Source: Streptococcus sanguinis (GTDB taxonomy: Bacteria; Bacillota; Bacilli; Lactobacillales; Streptococcaceae). From it: a stretch of DNA of 64,000 nt. The stretch spans positions 2,046,001 to 2,110,000 of the forward strand of contig NZ_LS483364.1 of assembly GCF_900475275.1 (NCBI RefSeq). The letters are read 5' to 3'. Below the pieces are notes generated by a model that was not told the origin of the DNA, did not search any database, and saw nothing but the letters and a program-made list of their open reading frames with translations. Of the stretch, positions 9,223 to 19,357 are shown piece by piece. Position 1 is the first letter of the stretch; each line of letters opens with the position of its first letter. A program made the translations under genes and the position numbers.

Positions 9223-9320
9223 AATTTACTCAAGGTCTTCTTTGTATTTGATAACAATAGCATTTTATTGTCTGATGCAGACTTGATTGAAATCTCCTGC
9301 AAATGCAATAAACAAACTAA

Positions 9321-11822
9321 TTATTTCACAACGATATTAACAAGTTTATTTGGTACGCTAATGACTTTTACAACTTCTTTGTCGGCGATTTCAGACTTGA
9401 TTTTTTCATCTGACAGAGCGATTTCCTGCAGTTCCTCACGGCTCAAGTCCTTAGTTACGACTAGCTTAGCACGAACTTTACCCTTGATTTGAACAACGAT
9501 TTCGACCTCTGCTTCGACCAGTTTGCTTTCGTCATAAGTTGGCCAAGTTACATAGGAAATGCTCTCACCAGTTTGAGCGACTGCCTGCCAGAGTTCTTCA
9601 GCCAAATGCGGTGCAAAAGGCGCCAGCAATTGAATAAAGCCTTTGGCATATTCGACATAGAGCTTTTCTTCCTTGTTGGCTGCATTGACAAAGATCATGA
9701 GCTGGGCAATGGCTGTGTTAAACTTGAGCTCCTCAATCTGCTCTGTGACAGACTTGACTGTTTCATTGTAGACCTTGTCCAATGCTCCGCTATTTTCAGT
9801 GACCAATTCCTTAGAGTTAAGGAGACGATAAACCCGATCCAGGAACTTGCGGCTGCCTTCTAACCCTTCCTCGCTCCAAGCGATAGACGCATCCAGCGGC
9901 CCCATGAACATTTCATAGACACGCAGTGTATCGGCACCATATTGCTCCACTACATCGTCTGGGTTGACTACATTCTTCAGAGACTTAGACATCTTAGCAG
10001 GCGCTTGCTCCAGTTCTTCTCCAGTTTCGATATTGAAGAAAGAACCATCGCGTTTTTCCACCTTGTCTGTCGCCACTAGGGCACCTCGACTATCACGGTA
10101 GCTAGTCCCCAGAATCATCCCTTGGTTAAAGAGTTTTTGGAAAGGCTCTTTAGTTGGCACTACTCCGATATCATAGAGGAACTTGTGCCAGAAGCGAGCG
10201 TAGAGAAGATGGAGCACGGCATGCTCTGCACCACCGATATAAATATCAACTGGCAGCCAAGCCTGGAGCAGCTCTTCATCTGCTAATTTCTCATTGTTGT
10301 GCGGGTCAATGTAACGCAGGTAATACCAGCTAGAACCAGCCCATTGAGGCATGGTGTTGGTTTCGCGGCGTCCTTTGACACCATCCTCCCGAGTCACTTC
10401 CAGCCAGTCAGTCAGATTGGCCAGAGGGCTTTCACCGGTACCAGAAGGGCGTATATCCTTGGTTACAGGCAAGACAAGTGGCAATTCATTTTCAGGGACA
10501 GCTGTTGAAGTCCCGTCTTCCCAATGAATGATTGGAATCGGCTCACCCCAGTAACGCTGACGGCTAAAGAGCCAGTCGCGCAGACGATAGGTGACTTTTT
10601 CATTTCCGACACCTTCTGCTTCCAGCCAAGCAACCATCTTTTCGATAGCGGCAGCCTTGTCTAAGCCATCTAGGAAGCCAGAGTTAATATGCGGACCGTC
10701 TTCTGTATAAGCAGCGTCAGCAACATTCCCACCCTCTAGAACCGGAATAATCTCCAAGTCAAACTGCTTAGCAAACTCCCAGTCGCGCTCGTCATGCGCT
10801 GGAACAGCCATGATGGCTCCTGTTCCGTAGCTAGCAAGCACATAGTCAGCAATCCAGATTGGGATTTCCTTGCCGTTGACAGGATTGATAGCATAAGCTC
10901 CTGTCCAGACACCAGTCTTCTCCTTAGCCAAATCAGTCCGAGCCAGGTCGGATTTGAGGCTGGCTGCGTGTTTGTAGTCTGCTACTGCTTGGGCTTGTTC
11001 TGCACTTGTAATGGCATCAACGAGAGCATGCTCTGGAGCCAAAACAGCATAGGTCGCACCAAAAAGGGTGTCCGGACGAGTCGTAAAGACGGTGAAGTCC
11101 TTATCTGTGTCCTTAATCTTGAAGGTTACATTGGCACCAGTTGACTTGCCAATCCAGTTGCGCTGCATATCCTTGATAGATTCTGGCCAGTCCAATTCCT
11201 CCAAGTCATTGAGCAGACGTTCTGCATAGGCTGTGATTTTCAGCATCCACTGACGCATGGGTTTGCGGACAACTGGATAGCCACCGCGCTCAGATGTACC
11301 GTCTGGCAGAACTTCCTCATTAGCGATAGCCGTTCCCAGCTCTTCTACCCAGTTTACTGGCACTTCAGCTTCATAAGCCAGGCCTTTTTCGTAAAGCTTG
11401 GTGAAAATCCACTGGGTCCACTTGTAGTAATTAGGGTCAGTTGTATTGATTTCTCGGTCCCAGTCATACGAAAATCCTAGAGCATTGATTTGACGCTTGA
11501 AGTTGGCAATGTTTTCCGCTGTAAAATCAGCTGGGTCATTCCCTGTATCCATGGCGTATTGCTCAGCCGGCAGGCCAAAGGCATCCCAGCCCATAGGATG
11601 AAGGACATTATAGCCCCGAGCCCGCTTGTAGCGGCTGAGGATATCTGTCGCCGTGTAGCCCTCCGGATGCCCTACATGGAGCCCCGCTCCTGATGGGTAA
11701 GGAAACATATCCAGCGCATAAAAGTTAGGCTTGTCCTTATCCGTACCGGTCTTAAATGTATGATGCTCTGCCCAGTATTTCTGCCACTTGGGCTCGATTT
11801 CTTTGTGATTATAATAAGCCAT
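9321..11822 (-). CDS. leuS: Leucyl-tRNA synthetase
   Basis: Class I aminoacyl-tRNA synthetase that charges tRNA-Leu with leucine. The 833-residue protein has the HIGH-like [10 protein letters not shown] near residue 50, a CP1 editing domain with TTRPDT, and KMSKSLKN in the C-terminal half. The start [14 protein letters not shown] at 11820-11822 has GGAG upstream; a longer in-frame extension to 11903 has no matching homology. No T-box leader is visible in the short upstream region; a TATAAT lies at 11851-11856. Confidence 0.98.
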   Translation of the reverse strand: MAYYNHKEIEPKWQKYWAEHHTFKTGTDKDKPNFYALDMFPYPSGAGLHVGHPEGYTATDILSRYKRARGYNVLHPMGWDAFGLPAEQYAMDTGNDPADFTAENIANFKRQINALGFSYDWDREINTTDPNYYKWTQWIFTKLYEKGLAYEAEVPVNWVEELGTAIANEEVLPDGTSERGGYPVVRKPMRQWMLKITAYAERLLNDLEELDWPESIKDMQRNWIGKSTGANVTFKIKDTDKDFTVFTTRPDTLFGATYAVLAPEHALVDAITSAEQAQAVADYKHAASLKSDLARTDLAKEKTGVWTGAYAINPVNGKEIPIWIADYVLASYGTGAIMAVPAHDERDWEFAKQFDLEIIPVLEGGNVADAAYTEDGPHINSGFLDGLDKAAAIEKMVAWLEAEGVGNEKVTYRLRDWLFSRQRYWGEPIPIIHWEDGTSTAVPENELPLVLPVTKDIRPSGTGESPLANLTDWLEVTREDGVKGRRETNTMPQWAGSSWYYLRYIDPHNNEKLADEELLQAWLPVDIYIGGAEHAVLHLLYARFWHKFLYDIGVVPTKEPFQKLFNQGMILGTSYRDSRGALVATDKVEKRDGSFFNIETGEELEQAPAKMSKSLKNVVNPDDVVEQYGADTLRVYEMFMGPLDASIAWSEEGLEGSRKFLDRVYRLLNSKELVTENSGALDKVYNETVKSVTEQIEELKFNTAIAQLMIFVNAANKEEKLYVEYAKGFIQLLAPFAPHLAEELWQAVAQTGESISYVTWPTYDESKLVEAEVEIVVQIKGKVRAKLVVTKDLSREELQEIALSDEKIKSEIADKEVVKVISVPNKLVNIVVK

Positions 11823-11938
11823 TCTTTTCTCCATTTTTTGTACTGTTTCTATTATACCATTTTCAAGGGATTTTGAAAGACGGAATCCAGTTTTCACTGA
11901 CAAAAACTATAACTCATCTCTAAAGCGTTAGTCTCTGA

Positions 11939-11967
11939 TTGACCTCTAAAATTAAAAGTTGTATAAT
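11939..11967 (+). promoter_or_regulatory. Promoter of methyltransferase gene
   Basis: TTGACC (11939-11944), 17-base spacer, TATAAT (11962-11967), 20 bases before the start codon. A strong consensus promoter. Confidence 0.75.
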
Positions 11968-11986
11968 TCTGACCGGAGGAATAATC

Positions 11987-12550
11987 ATGAATTTACAAAC
12001 TATTTTCACTTATGTTTTCTTTGTTATTTTTATTAGCACAGAAATGTGGATTAAAAATAAAACTAAGTCAAACAATGTAAACGACTCTGCAGATAAAGGG
12101 AGCCGCTACATCATTATTGGCAGTGTTATCTGCTGCTTATTTTTGATAAACGGACAATTTCTCGACTTTGTCTCCCACTTACCCAGCCTCACTATCTATC
12201 TTGGAATCCTCATCTCCCTAGCAGGGTTCGCATTGCGGGTCTATGCAGTCAATTATCTCGGAAAAAACTTCACACTGGCCGTTCAAACAACCGATAGTCA
12301 ACAATTAGTAGACCATGGCCCTTATTCTATTGTAAGAAATCCTGCCTATACTGGCAGTATCTTGTCTATCCTTGGTCTATCGATTACATCACTAAATCCT
12401 CTTACAATCATTATCAGTCTTATTTTACTCGTGGTAGGATATAGCATTCGACTTAGAGTAGAAGAAAAAGCTTTAAGCAATCACTTTGGGAAAAATTACG
12501 AAGCTTATTGCCAAAAGGTTAGATACCGAGTTTTTCCTTACATCTGGTAA
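11987..12550 (+). CDS. Isoprenylcysteine methyltransferase-like (ICMT/PEMT) membrane protein
   Basis: Membrane protein of 187 residues with four or five hydrophobic segments. The C-terminal half carries the family pattern: HGPYSIVRNPAYTGSIL (about 120-136) and EEKALSNHFGKNYEAYCQKVRYRVFPYI at the end, which in the family bind S-adenosylmethionine. The bacterial substrate is unknown; isoprenylcysteine itself is unlikely. The ATG at 11987 has CGGAGGA upstream; longer starts would precede the probable transcription start. It stands alone, convergent with gldA. Confidence 0.8.
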   Translation: MNLQTIFTYVFFVIFISTEMWIKNKTKSNNVNDSADKGSRYIIIGSVICCLFLINGQFLDFVSHLPSLTIYLGILISLAGFALRVYAVNYLGKNFTLAVQTTDSQQLVDHGPYSIVRNPAYTGSILSILGLSITSLNPLTIIISLILLVVGYSIRLRVEEKALSNHFGKNYEAYCQKVRYRVFPYIW

Positions 12551-12557
12551 TCCCACC

Positions 12558-12606
12558 AAAAAACAAGCCACCCTGTCAGTCCTACAGTTGAAAGGTAGCT
12601 TGTTTT
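12558..12606. terminator. Bidirectional terminator between methyltransferase gene and gldA
   Basis: AAAACAAGC..ACC paired with GGT..GCTTGTTTT, T-rich on both strands. Its sequence is closely similar to the hairpin at 22605-22651, including the loop. Confidence 0.8.
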
Positions 12607-12617
12607 GTATTTTACTT

Positions 12618-13712
12618 TTATTTATCCAAATCCCTGACATATTGGTCGACTGCTAGGATAGCACCTGCAATATCAGAAGCTGAAATCTCAAATGGCATCT
12701 GATGAATGGTTTCACCCTCAATCGTCGCTTGCTGACCAACTTTGAGCAAATCTTCATAGCTGGTATTTTCTAAATGCATTTCTTTCAGAGTTGTCGGCAT
12801 ACCAATTTTTTGATAGAAGCGAATATATTTTTCCAATTCTTCTTTAGGTCGGTTTTCTAAGAAGAGCTGGGTCAAGGTTCCATAGGCAACTTTTTCGCCA
12901 TGGGTCAGGTGATGAATATCTCCTGTGAGAGCTGTAAAGCCGTTGTGGATAGCATGAGCTGCTGCTAAACCTCCGCTCTCAAAGCCGACGCCGCTGAGAA
13001 GGGTATTGGCTTCAATGATATTTTCCAGAGCTGGAGTCACGACTTTCGCTTCACAGGCTGCAATAGCTTGCAGGCCATCTGCAAACAGTGTTTCTTCACA
13101 CTTCTTCGCAATTGCTACACCAGCTAGACTCTGTCTTTGTCCCAGCATGGTAGTGCCATTTTTTTGCTGGACAGCACGCGCCTCTACCCAAGTCGCTAAA
13201 CCATCTGCAATCCCAGAAGCCAGAAGTCGTTTTGGCGCTCCAGCAATCACTTTCGTATCCACCAAGACGAGTTCAGGATTTTTACTATAGAAAATATACT
13301 TTTCAAAGGCGCCGTCTTCTGTATAGATAACAGAAAGTGCTGACGTTGGGGCATCTGTAGAGGCAATGGTTGGCGCAATAACCACAGGACGTCCTAGTAT
13401 GTCTGCAATCGCCTTCGCACTGTCAATGGTTTTTCCACCACCTAGGCCAATAACTAAGTCTGCTCCGTCTTTTTCAGCCAGAGCAACGACCCGATCAATT
13501 TCAGCGTCAGAAGCTTCTCCATTAAAAGCGACATGCAGCACATGAAAACCATAACGGGTAAGGTAGTCATTGAATTTTTCCCCAACAATCTGGTAAACCA
13601 CATCATCACAAAGCAAGACTGGATGGCTGCCTAACTGAAGAATCTGTTTTGCATTTTCAAACAGAGCATCTTCTCCCTGAATATAACGAGACGGGCTTGC
13701 AAAAATTCTCAT
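12618..13712 (-). CDS. gldA: Glycerol/hydroxyacetone dehydrogenase, iron-alcohol dehydrogenase family
   Basis: NAD-dependent dehydrogenase of 364 residues, the standard GldA length. Visible motifs are GLGGGKTIDSAKAIAD (NAD site, about 91-106), TIASTDAPTSALSVIY, and the zinc ligands: Asp in GIADGLATW, His in AAHAIHNGF, and His in HHLTHGEKVAYG. A GAGGTG ribosome site precedes the ATG. It is the last gene of the GRE-fsa-gldA unit. In this setting it probably reduces a three-carbon ketone (dihydroxyacetone or hydroxyacetone) made by the aldolase; see the pathway finding. Confidence 0.92.
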   Translation of the reverse strand: MRIFASPSRYIQGEDALFENAKQILQLGSHPVLLCDDVVYQIVGEKFNDYLTRYGFHVLHVAFNGEASDAEIDRVVALAEKDGADLVIGLGGGKTIDSAKAIADILGRPVVIAPTIASTDAPTSALSVIYTEDGAFEKYIFYSKNPELVLVDTKVIAGAPKRLLASGIADGLATWVEARAVQQKNGTTMLGQRQSLAGVAIAKKCEETLFADGLQAIAACEAKVVTPALENIIEANTLLSGVGFESGGLAAAHAIHNGFTALTGDIHHLTHGEKVAYGTLTQLFLENRPKEELEKYIRFYQKIGMPTTLKEMHLENTSYEDLLKVGQQATIEGETIHQMPFEISASDIAGAILAVDQYVRDLDK

Positions 13713-13759
13713 AGAACACCTCTTTCATTTATTCATAAATAGAGCTTTAAATATGCCTT

Positions 13760-14428
13760 TTAAATGTATTCCTGATTGTGAATTGCTGACCAGTCTGCAG
13801 CAAAGTCATCCACTGCCTTAGCGATAGACGGCATGGCAAAGGCTGCTGCAAAGATATCTGGTCCTGCTGTAATGGCTTGGGCCCCATCAGCAAAAGCACG
13901 ATTGATTTGGCCAACATTTTTAAAGGAAGCTGCCAATATTTTGCTGGCGGAATGATCCCGCTCAATCGCCTGAGCAAGCTGGCTGATGACAGCATCTGAA
14001 TCAATATTGAGATTTTCCATGCGGTTATAGTAAGGAGCAAGATAGTCAGCCCCCGCTTCAATAGCTAATAGACCTTGAAAGGTTGTATAAATGGCTGTTG
14101 CTGTAATCTTGTAACCTTCTGCTTTAAGAGTTTTGATAGCTGCCAGCCCAGCCGGTGTAACCGGAACTTTAATGTAGACAGCATCGCCGCATTTTTTTCG
14201 AATTTCAGCAGCATCTTTCAAGATTCCCTCATAATCCTTGGCAACAACCTGCACATGGATAGATGGACCTTCTCCTATGATTTCCCGAACAGCGCGAATC
14301 CGTTCGAAGAAGTCTATTTTTCCTTCTTTTTTTGCGATGGTCGGATTAGAAGTCACTCCCGCCAAGGGGAGGACTTCCGACCATTTTTTTATCTCCTCTA
14401 AATTTAAGGTATCAAGCATGAATTCCAT
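13760..14428 (-). CDS. fsa: Fructose-6-phosphate aldolase / transaldolase-like
   Basis: Small class I aldolase of 222 residues in the FsaA/TalC family. The Schiff-base lysine is in [10 protein letters not shown] (about residue 87), with TSNPTIAKK near the N-terminus and [11 protein letters not shown] in the middle. Family members cleave fructose 6-phosphate, or 1-deoxy analogues, to glyceraldehyde 3-phosphate and dihydroxyacetone or hydroxyacetone. The gene begins 14 bases after the GRE stop, with GAGGT before its ATG, and is followed after 47 bases by gldA, so the three are one transcript. Confidence 0.93.
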   Translation of the reverse strand: MEFMLDTLNLEEIKKWSEVLPLAGVTSNPTIAKKEGKIDFFERIRAVREIIGEGPSIHVQVVAKDYEGILKDAAEIRKKCGDAVYIKVPVTPAGLAAIKTLKAEGYKITATAIYTTFQGLLAIEAGADYLAPYYNRMENLNIDSDAVISQLAQAIERDHSASKILAASFKNVGQINRAFADGAQAITAGPDIFAAAFAMPSIAKAVDDFAADWSAIHNQEYI

Positions 14429-14442
14429 AAATTGGACCTCTT

Positions 14443-16884
14443 TTACAATGTGTGCTCCGTACGTCCGATAATATCATCTTGTGTCGCCTTGGAAAGCACA
14501 TTGAAGAAAGCAGAGTAGCCTGCAACACGAACAATCAAATCGCGGTGTTTATCAGGATGCTTCTGAGCATCAATCAAGGTTTCCCGAGAAACGACATTGT
14601 ATTGGATATGATAGCCATGCAGACGGTTAAAGAATGTACGAAGCAAGGCAATAAGTTTCACTTTATCTTCTTCCTTAGACAGGGTCTGAGGATTGACTTT
14701 TTGATTGAGCAGAACGCCACCTACGATTTCGTCTGTCGGTAATTTGGAAACAGATTTTAATACAGAGGTCGGGCCGTTCTTGTCCATATTGTGGGATGGA
14801 GAGCAGCCTTCAGCGAGCGGTGTTCCGGCATTGCGGCCATCTGGTGTCGCCAAGGTACCGCGACCTTGACCTACATTGGCTGAAATAGAAGATGTTCCAG
14901 AGTAGCGGATACCGCCAATTGGACCACGGCCATAACGGGTATTTGGATATTTAGCGATTTCATCCACATAAATATCATAAGCATCTGTCACTAGCTTATC
15001 TGCGTAATCATCATCATTACCATATTTCGGTGCATCATGAATCAGCATTTCTTGAATTTCTTTACCACGCTCACCTGCATAGTCCGTTTCAAGTGCATGC
15101 CAGAGTTCAGCTGGAGTCAGCCTGCCTTCCTCAAAGACCAGCTTTTTGATAGCCGCCAATGAGTCTGATAGATTGGCAATACCGACTTGAAGACCGGAAA
15201 TATAGTCATAGACAGCTCCGCCCTCTTTCAAATGCTTACCGCGTCCGATACAGTCATCTGTCAAAGCTGAGCAGAGGATATCCGGCACTTCTCTTTCAAG
15301 AGACAGGTCAATAGAATTTTCCACGATGACACTCATGCGGGTCAAATGGCGCAAGGTCTTGTCCCAAGCCGTTTGCAGCTCAGCAAAGCTCTTCATATCT
15401 TTAAAATGACCGAAGCTTGGTGCAAAGCGCTTGCCAGATGCTGGATCAATTCCATCGTTCATAGTAATCAGGAGTACCTTAGGGAAGTTCATGTAGCTCA
15501 TGCCTGTACAACGGTAGCCCCATTTACCAGGCACAGCAGTTTCCACACAGCCGATAGCACTGTAATCGTATGCATCTTCTTCCAAAACGCCTTTAGCAAT
15601 AAAGGACGGAATGATGATTTCATCATTATTGAAGGCCGGCATACCGAAGCCAAGCTTCATGACTTCGATACACTCATTCATAAAGCGAGCATCTAAGCCT
15701 GCATGATAACGAACGGTCAGATTCGGCTGAGGAAGATGAGTTTGAGCTACAGATTTCAAGACAAGGTAGGAAAGTGGGTTGACTGCATCTCTCTTATCTC
15801 TCGTTTGGCCCCCGATTGTCACATTTTGATAAAGGGGACTGCCTGCAGATGAGAATGTGTGGGCCTGACTGCGCACTTTATTAATGGTAATCGTCTTAAT
15901 CCAGAGATTGGTTAAGCGTTCTACAATGCTAGCTTCTGTCTCACGTCCAGCTTCCAAATCTGCCTTGACATAAGGATACATGTACTGGTCAAAGCGGCCA
16001 TAAGAGAGCGAATGTCCGTTGGACTCGATCTGAAGGATACACTGGATAAACCAAACAGACTGAACAGCTTCAGCAAAGGTTGATGCTGGCTCATACGGCA
16101 CTTTAGAACAAATTCTAGCGATTTCTAAGAGCTCCTGACGGCGCTTAGGCTCTGCTTTTTCAGCCAGCTGATTGGCCAAAGCAACAAAACGCTCCGCATA
16201 AGCTTTCACAGCATCCACAACGATGAAAATGGAATCATAGAAGTGGTATTTGTCAATACTAGCCGGATCGGTCAAATCCAAGGCTTCCTTAGCTGCACGC
16301 GCTTTCTCTTCAAAACCTTTCAGCCCATAGGCCAAGAGTTTTTGATAGTTGACCGCCAAATGGGCGTCCCCAGAGTTCATCTTTCCTTCCATGCCAAAGA
16401 AGCCAGTTTCCATATAAACCTGAACTTCTTCTGGAAGTAGGGCCCCTGCTCGAGCACGGAGGTTATTGTTTTCCCAGAAAGGAGCGATGCTGCGGAGCTG
16501 CTCTTTGGTTTCCTCTGTGATGTAAAAGACGTCTCCGTCCCGCTTCTCAAAAAGCTCTAGTTCATTGAGTACAAACTCTAAAGTATACTCTGGGAAGATA
16601 GGCGCATCTTTATTAGATGAAGCCTGATTACCGACAATCATCGTTTCATCTTCGATATAAAGCGTCATATTTTCCAAAATCTCTTTGAGCATGTAAGCAC
16701 GTTTCAACACATTTGGTTTTTCCTTATGCTTATCATAAGCCTTGGTAGCTAAGACAGCACGCTCTGCATCAATATAGGGCTTTTTATTTAAAACATCTTC
16801 CCGATATTTATTCATACGTTCTGTTAAGCTGCCAAAATAGTCTGTTTTTATTGTTGTTTTTTCTACTTCTTTTACTTGGATCAT
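14443..16884 (-). CDS. Glycyl radical enzyme of the dehydratase type (PflD/YbiW-like)
   Basis: A 813-residue oxygen-sensitive radical enzyme. The C-terminal glycyl radical loop is RVAGYSAF with Gly789. The active-site loop is [15 protein letters not shown] with Cys446 and Glu448. True pyruvate formate-lyases carry two adjacent cysteines here; a single Cys followed by Val-Glu is the pattern of GRE eliminases such as glycerol dehydratase and choline lyase. It is therefore not a pyruvate formate-lyase despite the common annotation. It is activated by the radical-SAM protein at 21805-22581. The neighbours fsa, gldA and a PTS suggest a phosphorylated sugar alcohol as substrate, with 1,5-anhydroglucitol 6-phosphate the best candidate. 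It has its own promoter. Confidence 0.92.
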   Translation of the reverse strand: MIQVKEVEKTTIKTDYFGSLTERMNKYREDVLNKKPYIDAERAVLATKAYDKHKEKPNVLKRAYMLKEILENMTLYIEDETMIVGNQASSNKDAPIFPEYTLEFVLNELELFEKRDGDVFYITEETKEQLRSIAPFWENNNLRARAGALLPEEVQVYMETGFFGMEGKMNSGDAHLAVNYQKLLAYGLKGFEEKARAAKEALDLTDPASIDKYHFYDSIFIVVDAVKAYAERFVALANQLAEKAEPKRRQELLEIARICSKVPYEPASTFAEAVQSVWFIQCILQIESNGHSLSYGRFDQYMYPYVKADLEAGRETEASIVERLTNLWIKTITINKVRSQAHTFSSAGSPLYQNVTIGGQTRDKRDAVNPLSYLVLKSVAQTHLPQPNLTVRYHAGLDARFMNECIEVMKLGFGMPAFNNDEIIIPSFIAKGVLEEDAYDYSAIGCVETAVPGKWGYRCTGMSYMNFPKVLLITMNDGIDPASGKRFAPSFGHFKDMKSFAELQTAWDKTLRHLTRMSVIVENSIDLSLEREVPDILCSALTDDCIGRGKHLKEGGAVYDYISGLQVGIANLSDSLAAIKKLVFEEGRLTPAELWHALETDYAGERGKEIQEMLIHDAPKYGNDDDYADKLVTDAYDIYVDEIAKYPNTRYGRGPIGGIRYSGTSSISANVGQGRGTLATPDGRNAGTPLAEGCSPSHNMDKNGPTSVLKSVSKLPTDEIVGGVLLNQKVNPQTLSKEEDKVKLIALLRTFFNRLHGYHIQYNVVSRETLIDAQKHPDKHRDLIVRVAGYSAFFNVLSKATQDDIIGRTEHTL

Positions 16885-16931
16885 TTGGTCACGACCTTTC
16901 TTATGAAATTTAATTTATTTCTTTCGTAACT

Positions 16932-16960
16932 ATTGTAACATGCAAAATCCTAGAATTCAA
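16932..16960 (-). promoter_or_regulatory. Promoter of the GRE-fsa-gldA unit
   Basis: TTGAAT (16955-16960), 17 bases, TACAAT (16932-16937) on the minus strand. A palindrome shared with the PTS promoter lies 34 bases upstream of the -35. Confidence 0.65.
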
Positions 16961-16994
16961 TCATTTATAGGCGATTACTGAATTAAAGATTTTT

Positions 16995-17008
16995 TGCACA
17001 TTTGTGCC
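16995..17008. promoter_or_regulatory. Shared palindromic operator, copy 1
   Basis: TGCACA-TT-TGTGCC within TTTTTGCACATTTGTGC. The same element, also at a similar distance from the -35, lies at 19174-19187 ahead of the PTS genes. Candidate activator site, most simply for the SorC-type regulator of the cluster. Confidence 0.6.
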
Positions 17009-17052
17009 ATCTGAGCCAAGAAACTTTTGTGTTTTTATCCATCAAAATCAGA

Positions 17053-18354
17053 TTATTCTTCATTTTTCAACTCGTTATTGTAGGCAATCTTATCCTGAAA
17101 CTTCACAAATGGGAAATAGACAAAGGCGGACATGGCTAAGATGACAATTTGAATGACTGCCCCTTGCCAGCCAGCGACCATAAATCCAGAAATGATAGCC
17201 GGTGTACTCCAAGGCAAAGTCACACCTGAGAATGGTTGCATAAAGCCGACTGCAATCGCCATGTAGACAATAAAAGCAGCCAGAACCGGAACCAAAACAA
17301 AGGGCAGGAACATGACCGGATTCATCACAATCGGAAAGCCAAAGACAACTGGCTCATTGACATTAAAGATTGCAGGGAAGGCAGCAACTTTCCCCAGTGC
17401 TTTGTACTGCTTGGACTTGGCAACAAAGAGCATGGCTACGACCACTCCAAAAGTGATACCGGAGCCCGACAAGATAAGGAAGCTATCCAAAAATTGCTGG
17501 GTCACAATATGAGCGCCTTGGCTGACAGACAGCTTATCTGCAGCAAGTAAAGCCTTATTTGCATCCAGGTTAGACAATAGTAAGGCTGTTACGACGCCAT
17601 TGACAACGGATTGCCCATGAACACCAAACCACCACAGAAAAGAAATGAAGAAAGCAATACCGATAGCTCCATACAGAGAGCCAGTCAGACCTTGCAGAGG
17701 CACCTGAATGACATCGTAAATCATCTCAATAAAGGTACCCCCACCAGTCGCTATTTTGGCAATAATATAAACAAGCATTGACAGCAAGAAAATAACGAAA
17801 GCAGGAATCATGGCTTCAAACTGCTTGGCAATCGCTTGAGGAACCTGCTCTGGCATTTTGATGACAATATGCTTTTGAATGAAAATCGTATAGATACTGC
17901 CAACTGCCAGACCAATGAGAATGGCCCCAATGATTCCTTGTCCGCCAAACCAGACCTTGGCAATCGCATCTGCAATCGCCTCACCCTTTTCTGGTATGTA
18001 GGAGGATTTCAAAAGGATAAAGAAAGAAGAAAGAGACAACACCCCTGCCGGCAGAGGCTCTACACCGCTGTTCTTGGCATAAGAATAACCAATTGAAAAA
18101 CAGGAAATCAGCCCCATAATGGCAAAGGTACCTGAATAAACCTGCATAAACGGTTCTGTCCAGTCTGCTCCAAACACACCAGCAATGGCTTGATTTAGAC
18201 CTTCAAACGGCAATTGCCCTACAATCAAGAATAGACTTCCCACAACTGTAAGGGGCAAAATTGCCAACATACCGTCTTTTAAGGCGATAATCCCGCGCAT
18301 ATTGACAAACTTCATAATCGGCGCAATGATTTTTTGAGTATCCACTTTAGACAT
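17053..18354 (-). CDS. PTS EIIC, lactose/cellobiose family
   Basis: Membrane permease subunit of 433 residues with about ten hydrophobic segments. It shows the Lac-family EIIC features GVHGQSVVNGV (about 239-249), NVNEPVVFGFPIVMNPVMFLPF (about 329-350) and a PFSGVTLPWSTPAIISGF segment. It transports and phosphorylates its sugar with the separate EIIB and EIIA proteins encoded just upstream. AAGGAG precedes the ATG. The sugar cannot be read from sequence; the neighbouring GRE and aldolase point to a polyol or anhydro-sugar rather than cellobiose. Confidence 0.92.
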   Translation of the reverse strand: MSKVDTQKIIAPIMKFVNMRGIIALKDGMLAILPLTVVGSLFLIVGQLPFEGLNQAIAGVFGADWTEPFMQVYSGTFAIMGLISCFSIGYSYAKNSGVEPLPAGVLSLSSFFILLKSSYIPEKGEAIADAIAKVWFGGQGIIGAILIGLAVGSIYTIFIQKHIVIKMPEQVPQAIAKQFEAMIPAFVIFLLSMLVYIIAKIATGGGTFIEMIYDVIQVPLQGLTGSLYGAIGIAFFISFLWWFGVHGQSVVNGVVTALLLSNLDANKALLAADKLSVSQGAHIVTQQFLDSFLILSGSGITFGVVVAMLFVAKSKQYKALGKVAAFPAIFNVNEPVVFGFPIVMNPVMFLPFVLVPVLAAFIVYMAIAVGFMQPFSGVTLPWSTPAIISGFMVAGWQGAVIQIVILAMSAFVYFPFVKFQDKIAYNNELKNEE

Positions 18355-18371
18355 AACGAAGCTCCTTGATT

Positions 18372-18683
18372 TTAATGTTTATCCAACAAACTCAAAGCGA
18401 GGTTTAACACTTTTTCGCCATCTAGCATACCGTAATCAGCCATCGGAATAACTGCAATCGGAGTATGGCAACTGTCGCAAATAGCTGTAGATTTGTCTAG
18501 TGTATAAGCTACCTGCGGGCCCAATAAAGCGACATCCAGATCCGCTGCATAATCAGCCAACTTAGCCTGAGAGTAGGCTTCAATCTCAGCTTCCAGCCCT
18601 TTTTCAGTTGCAGCTATTTTCATATTGTTGACCAACATTCCTGTTGAAAAACCTGCCGCGCAAAACAAACCAATCTTAACCAT
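18372..18683 (-). CDS. PTS EIIB, lactose/cellobiose family
   Basis: Cytoplasmic phosphocarrier of 103 residues. The phosphorylated Cys8 is in LFCAAGFSTGMLV, the Lac-type P-loop. It ends with MADYGMLDGEKVLNLALSLL as in the family. AGGAGG lies before the ATG, and it is 17 bases ahead of the EIIC gene and 20 after the EIIA gene, in one operon. Confidence 0.93.
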   Translation of the reverse strand: MVKIGLFCAAGFSTGMLVNNMKIAATEKGLEAEIEAYSQAKLADYAADLDVALLGPQVAYTLDKSTAICDSCHTPIAVIPMADYGMLDGEKVLNLALSLLDKH

Positions 18684-18703
18684 CTTTTCATCCTCCTGAT
18701 GAT

Positions 18704-19027
18704 TTATTTTTCCCCTTGTAATTCTCTTCTCAAGTCGATGATTTCTTTGATGAGGTTAATCTCTGTAATGCTAGTCATCAAATGATCTTGAGAATGAACA
18801 AACAGTGCTGTAATCTCTGTTTTCGTTCCTCCAGCTTCCTGAGCTAGGAACTTGGTCTGCAAGTTATGGGCCTCTAACAGCGCCTTATCTGCAAGCTCAA
18901 TCTGCTCATCGCATTCTGAAAACTTACCATCTTTAGCTAGTGATAAAGCTTGATAAATATGCTGCTTGGCATCACCAGCGTCTAAGATAAGACCCATGAT
19001 AATTTGATCTGCTACAATCATTTCCAT
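18704..19027 (-). CDS. PTS EIIA, lactose/cellobiose family
   Basis: Three-helix phosphocarrier of 107 residues. The active histidine is in LFVHSQDHLMTS near the C-terminus, and GLILDAGDAKQHIYQAL near the N-terminus is also typical. It is first in the IIA-IIB-IIC operon. The ribosome site AGGAG is about 12 bases before the first ATG; a second ATG two codons on is possible. Confidence 0.92.
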   Translation of the reverse strand: MEMIVADQIIMGLILDAGDAKQHIYQALSLAKDGKFSECDEQIELADKALLEAHNLQTKFLAQEAGGTKTEITALFVHSQDHLMTSITEINLIKEIIDLRRELQGEK

Positions 19028-19108
19028 ATGTTACAATCGCTCCTATCTTTATGATTAACAAAAACTTGTTCTTTTGTTTGAAAGTGATTTATTTTTGTTT
19101 GTAACTAG

Positions 19109-19137
19109 AATGTATCACCTTTATCTCAGTCCGTCAA
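19109..19137 (-). promoter_or_regulatory. Promoter of the IIA-IIB-IIC operon
   Basis: TTGACG (19132-19137), 17 bases, TACATT (19109-19114) on the minus strand. Confidence 0.65.
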
Positions 19138-19173
19138 TATATTATAGAACAAATTAGCTTATTTAAATTATTT

Positions 19174-19187
19174 TGCACATTTGTGCA
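19174..19187. promoter_or_regulatory. Shared palindromic operator, copy 2
   Basis: Perfect TGCACA-TT-TGTGCA dyad, 36 bases upstream of the -35 of the PTS operon; matches the copy ahead of the GRE gene. Confidence 0.6.
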
Positions 19188-19285
19188 GGATAAAAACTCC
19201 CCCCATAAAGGACAGTTCTGTACAGCTGTATTCATCTGCGATTCAAAGGCACTCTATTAGATAAGAACGATAAGCAGATTCGGCA

Positions 19286-19314
19286 CAAAAAAGAAGCAGC
19301 AGCTATTTGCTTCT
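19286..19314 (-). terminator. Terminator of the regulator/membrane-protein transcript
   Basis: AGAAGCA/TGCTTCT stem, nine-base loop, then six T on the minus strand. It separates the regulator transcript from the PTS operon. Confidence 0.75.
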
Positions 19315-19357
19315 ACTTCCTCATATATGCTATTTTAAGAAACCGAAACTTATCTTT

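Larger units (their letters stand above)
8836..9320. other. Intergenic region mleR / leuS
   Basis: 485 bases holding the mleR terminator and the IS3 remnant. No obvious terminator for leuS was seen between 9223 and 9320. Confidence 0.6.
19028..19357. other. Regulatory intergenic region upstream of the PTS genes
   Basis: 330 bases with the PTS promoter, the palindromic operator and the terminator of the upstream transcript. Nothing coding was seen. Confidence 0.6.

Noticed and set aside
9225..9320. Terminator of leuS
   Set aside because: Only a 4-base stem (GTCT/AGAC) without a T-run; not enough to call.
11823..11986. T-box leader for leuS
   Set aside because: The upstream region is too short and lacks the conserved T-box sequence and antiterminator.
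14443..16884. Annotation as pyruvate formate-lyase
   Set aside because: The active site has one Cys (Cys-Val-Glu) instead of the Cys-Cys pair needed for pyruvate cleavage.
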